Positions 13,977 through 14,653 of a stretch of DNA of 14,653 nucleotides are shown here, piece after piece. Both the position numbers and the translations under genes were made by a program. The notes beneath the pieces were generated by a model. It worked only from the letters and a program-made list of their open reading frames with translations, did no database searches and was not told the origin of the DNA. The number at the start of each line of letters is the position of its first letter. The stretch's first letter is position 1. The DNA is from JAVBQU01 sp031548675 (GTDB lineage Bacteria; Bacteroidota; Bacteroidia; Bacteroidales; P3), in NCBI GenBank assembly GCA_031548675.1, contig JAVBQU010000063.1:1-14653 (forward strand), given 5' to 3'.

Positions 13977-14653
13977 CTATCCTAAATGCGTCAACTGTTC
14001 TTCCAGTACTTTTATCCGTTGTTCGGCATCAGCTTGTTTCTTGCGTTCTACTTCTATCACATTAGCCGGAGCACTGCTTACAAAGCGTTCATTGGATAAC
14101 TTTTTAAGCACCGATTGCAAAAACCCTTGGGTATATTTTAGTTCTTCGCTTAGTTTCTTACGCTCTGCTTCTATATCGATATTGCTGTTATCTATCGGAA
14201 TATAACATTCTGTAGAACGAACAATAAACGATGCCGCCCCTTCTATTTTCTCGTCCGTATAATTTAAGGCAGATATATTACAAAGCTTACTTACTATGCC
14301 GTCGAAAGTAACATCAGGCTGTTGTCCGTGGTTTTTCTTGATAAATAATTCTATCGTTTCTTTAGGTGCGATATGTTTTTCGTTCCGCACGCCGCGTATG
14401 CCGATAATCATTTCCTGTGCCAAAGCAAACTGCTCTAAAATCTTTTCATTTACGTTTTGAGTTTTAGGCATCGGTGCTATCATCAAACTTTCGCTATCGG
14501 TACGTTCTGCCAAAATATGCCAGATTTCTTCGGTAATAAAAGGCATAAATGGATGCAGAAGTTTCATCAAATCCTCCAAAAGAGCTATCGTTTCGCGATA
14601 GGTAACTTCATCAATCGGTTGTTGGTAAGCCGGTTTTATCATTTCGAGATACC
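13977..14653 (-). CDS. valS: Valine--tRNA ligase, C-terminal part (cut by window edge)
   Basis: Only the last 225 or so codons are present; the catalytic domain lies beyond the right edge. The frame stays open to the edge and reads YLEMIKPAY, part of the conserved stretch before the anticodon-binding domain, so the internal ATG at 14642 is not the start. LLHPFMPFITEEIWHIL is the class I anticodon-binding signature of Val/Leu/Ile enzymes. The end (from about NIDIEAERKKLSEEL to the final EEQLTHLG) is the antiparallel coiled-coil arm typical of ValRS, which contacts the tRNA. The enzyme charges tRNA-Val in the cytoplasm. The stop is TAG at 13979-13977. Confidence 0.95.
   Translation of the reverse strand, partial: YLEMIKPAYQQPIDEVTYRETIALLEDLMKLLHPFMPFITEEIWHILAERTDSESLMIAPMPKTQNVNEKILEQFALAQEMIIGIRGVRNEKHIAPKETIELFIKKNHGQQPDVTFDGIVSKLCNISALNYTDEKIEGAASFIVRSTECYIPIDNSNIDIEAERKKLSEELKYTQGFLQSVLKKLSNERFVSSAPANVIEVERKKQADAEQRIKVLEEQLTHLG

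Noticed and set aside
14640..14642. ATG at 14642 as the start of a separate small gene
   Set aside because: The frame stays open to the window edge and encodes the conserved YLEMIKPA stretch of ValRS, so this is an internal Met.

Overview
This is AT-rich chromosomal DNA from a member of the Bacteroidota, most likely the order Bacteroidales; I cannot resolve the genus. Evidence: several promoters fit the Bacteroidetes -7 consensus TAnnTTTG (173-180, 3182-3189, and on the minus strand 3143-3136, 8171-8164, 9544-9537), most starts lack a Shine-Dalgarno sequence, and the protein families fit (DUF6913-like protein, collagen-like lipoprotein, WG-repeat secreted protein, TonB receptor with a basic N-terminal extension). 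No tRNA, rRNA, transposase, integrase or CRISPR array is visible.

Left part (1-3116): pyruvate kinase on the plus strand, then a degenerate palindromic repeat, then a minus-strand pair of 3-methyladenine DNA glycosylase followed by a DUF6913-like protein. A compact divergent promoter region (about 3136-3189) separates this pair from a plus-strand collagen-like lipoprotein and an O-antigen ligase/polymerase-like membrane protein. A 16-bp perfect-stem hairpin lies between those last two genes.

Middle (5490-9503, minus strand): one run reads exported hypothetical protein, class III aminotransferase, then MmcQ/YjbR protein, the last two coupled by an ATGA overlap. A second run reads short AraC-type regulator, MazG pyrophosphohydrolase, then SmpB with its own near-leaderless promoter.

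Right part (9504-14653): the C-terminal quarter of valyl-tRNA synthetase enters from the right edge. Between it and mazG lie a WG-repeat exported protein, a BtuB-like TonB-dependent receptor and the AraC-type regulator, with an unusual density of non-coding repeats. From memory, valS and mazG are close neighbours in many Bacteroidales, so this block of about 4.5 kb looks like accessory DNA.

The most unusual item is an array of six clear plus two decayed tandem units of 41-42 bp (9567-9870) just upstream of the AraC-type gene. Each unit contains inverted CTAAA/TTTAG half-sites, so half-sites recur about every two helical turns on one face of the DNA, and in some units the flanking arm bases change together. 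Next to it is a nested palindromic REP-like element (10004-10159). The WG gene is bracketed by two inverted copies (54 of 56 positions identical) of a dispersed palindromic repeat, one of which has a perfect 26-bp stem.
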